Source: Casuarina equisetifolia
Taxonomy: Eukaryota; Streptophyta; Magnoliopsida; Fagales; Casuarinaceae
Direction of reading: 5' to 3'
Length of the DNA stretch: 64,000 nucleotides
NCBI GenBank assembly: GCA_028551475.1
Contig: CM052362.1
Coordinates: forward strand, 7,997,354 to 8,061,353
Made by a program: the position numbers and the translations under genes. Below the pieces are notes generated by a model that was given only the letters and a program-made list of their open reading frames with translations, was not told the origin of the DNA and searched no databases. Below, one piece after another: positions 62,934 through 64,000 of the stretch. Positions within the stretch are counted from its first letter, which is position 1, and each line of letters starts with the position of its first letter.

Positions 62934-64000
62934 CTAGAAAAGCACAAGTAAAAATCAACATAATATACAGAAGAATCTATGCATTTGAAGCTTGTTATGT
63001 TAAACTTATTCTGGCTTTAAATCGTTCTTTGTTTTTCACATGGGTTCTGGAAGATCTTGCAACAAATTTTATTGAATGTGAATTAAAATGGGGGAGAATA
63101 ATCAAGGCTGCTATAGTAGCAATAACACTAGGATGTAAAGATTAGATGCAAAAGATAGAACATGCACTATAAGTCACATCAAAGCACATTACTATTCATC
63201 ACTCACTGATACTTAACATGCTGTTGCATATCGTTTTGCATTTCAACTCTAGACAATAAGTTTAACATGAAAGTCAAGCCTACTATAGCAACAGCTAAGA
63301 AATTGATTCTTGTGCCAGATACGTGAAGAATGTGTAACAAGAAATGACTAGGTAAACCTATTTCATAAATCTGACTACATCTCATCTCCACAGCTAGTCG
63401 CTTTGCTGTTTAGTTACTCTCAATTACTTTCATCCCACTATTTCATTTTTAATATAATATTTTTTAAAAAGTTGGGAAGTCTTAAGAAAAATTACCCCCA
63501 GGTATTGAATGATATGTTATTCTACTAAAATGATTCCCATGAAACCTCCTAAATGAGACCATGAGATGGTAGCCCCGTAATCATTCAATTGTATAGTAGC
63601 CTAGAAAATATTATATGGCTAAGCTTCAGAGATCATTATTCCTCACACCTATTTGGTCCTAGAACATTGTAAGGAGCACATGCCTAGTTTACTGATATGA
63701 AGAGCCAGGCTATGGGTGGAATAAATATGTTATACCAACCTTATAGGTCATTCACATCTTTCCATGGGTTTTTATACTATCAAATGCAAAATCACACCCA
63801 TTGCATCTTGAAGGGCTAAACCTTAGATCTCTAGCCAAGTGGTGATATCCATTTAGATAAACAGCCAAAAGTATACGCCCATTTTTGTAATGAAATTAAA
63901 GCATCTAGAGAATTATACATCCATCTTCAAGCACTTTTCGGTCTTATAATCTCTTGAAATTCTCTACATTTTCAATCTTTCAACTCAACTAGATCTCGAG
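62934..64000. other. Probable long first intron of the MDP1-like gene
   Basis: AT-rich, no coding similarity found on either strand; consistent with intron sequence leading to a first exon outside the window. Confidence 0.5.

Overview
The window looks like nuclear DNA of a flowering plant, very probably a eudicot. It is AT-rich. Its genes are cut by many GT-AG introns, and their proteins belong to plant families (chloroplast fructose bisphosphatase, EXECUTER1, beta-ureidopropionase, nicotinamidase). Plant Copia elements and miniature LTR elements lie between them. The species cannot be named from the sequence.

Layout. 0.7-4.0 kb: minus-strand KH-domain RNA-binding protein running off the left edge. 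4.0-14.9 kb: no host gene; it holds a shortened Copia fossil (6.3-9.9 kb) and a dense block of TRIM-type miniature LTR elements (11.35-13.65 kb) with a long hairpin and a higher-order tandem array. 14.9-18.8 kb: chloroplast-type FBPase (minus). About 20 kb: Copia RNase H remnant. 22.0-24.0 kb: nicotinamidase (plus). 25.0-25.6 kb: nuclear gene for mitochondrial ribosomal protein S1 (minus). 28.8-35.8 kb: EXECUTER1 (minus), carrying an apparent one-base frameshift. 38.7-42.2 kb: beta-ureidopropionase (minus). 43.6-48.8 kb: small four-helix membrane protein resembling TVP15/COPI-associated proteins (plus). 49.7-50.2 kb: pseudogene made of only the two ends of a crooked-neck-like splicing factor. 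50.7-56.2 kb: Copia element with both LTRs and matching target-site duplication, apparently inserted in the leader of the next gene. 57.8-60.6 kb: long coiled-coil gene (At4g38062-like) broken by three frameshifts. 61.9-62.9 kb: last three exons of a magnesium-dependent phosphatase-1-like protein (minus), running off the right edge.

The genes do not form one pathway. Several products act in organelles: FBPase and EXECUTER1 in the chloroplast, RPS1 in the mitochondrion. Nicotinamidase (NAD salvage) and beta-ureidopropionase (pyrimidine breakdown) are both C-N hydrolases, but nothing shows joint control. The order KH gene - FBPase - beta-ureidopropionase recalls Arabidopsis At5g64390-At5g64380-At5g64370, so the block is probably conserved synteny with insertions.

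I found no clearly new protein system. The most unusual features are the TRIM array with its constant 5-bp spacers, the 56-bp-arm hairpin beside it, the EXECUTER1 frameshift, and the coiled-coil gene whose leader is split by a Copia element. Exon limits come from reading splice signals and matching phase by eye, not from transcripts.
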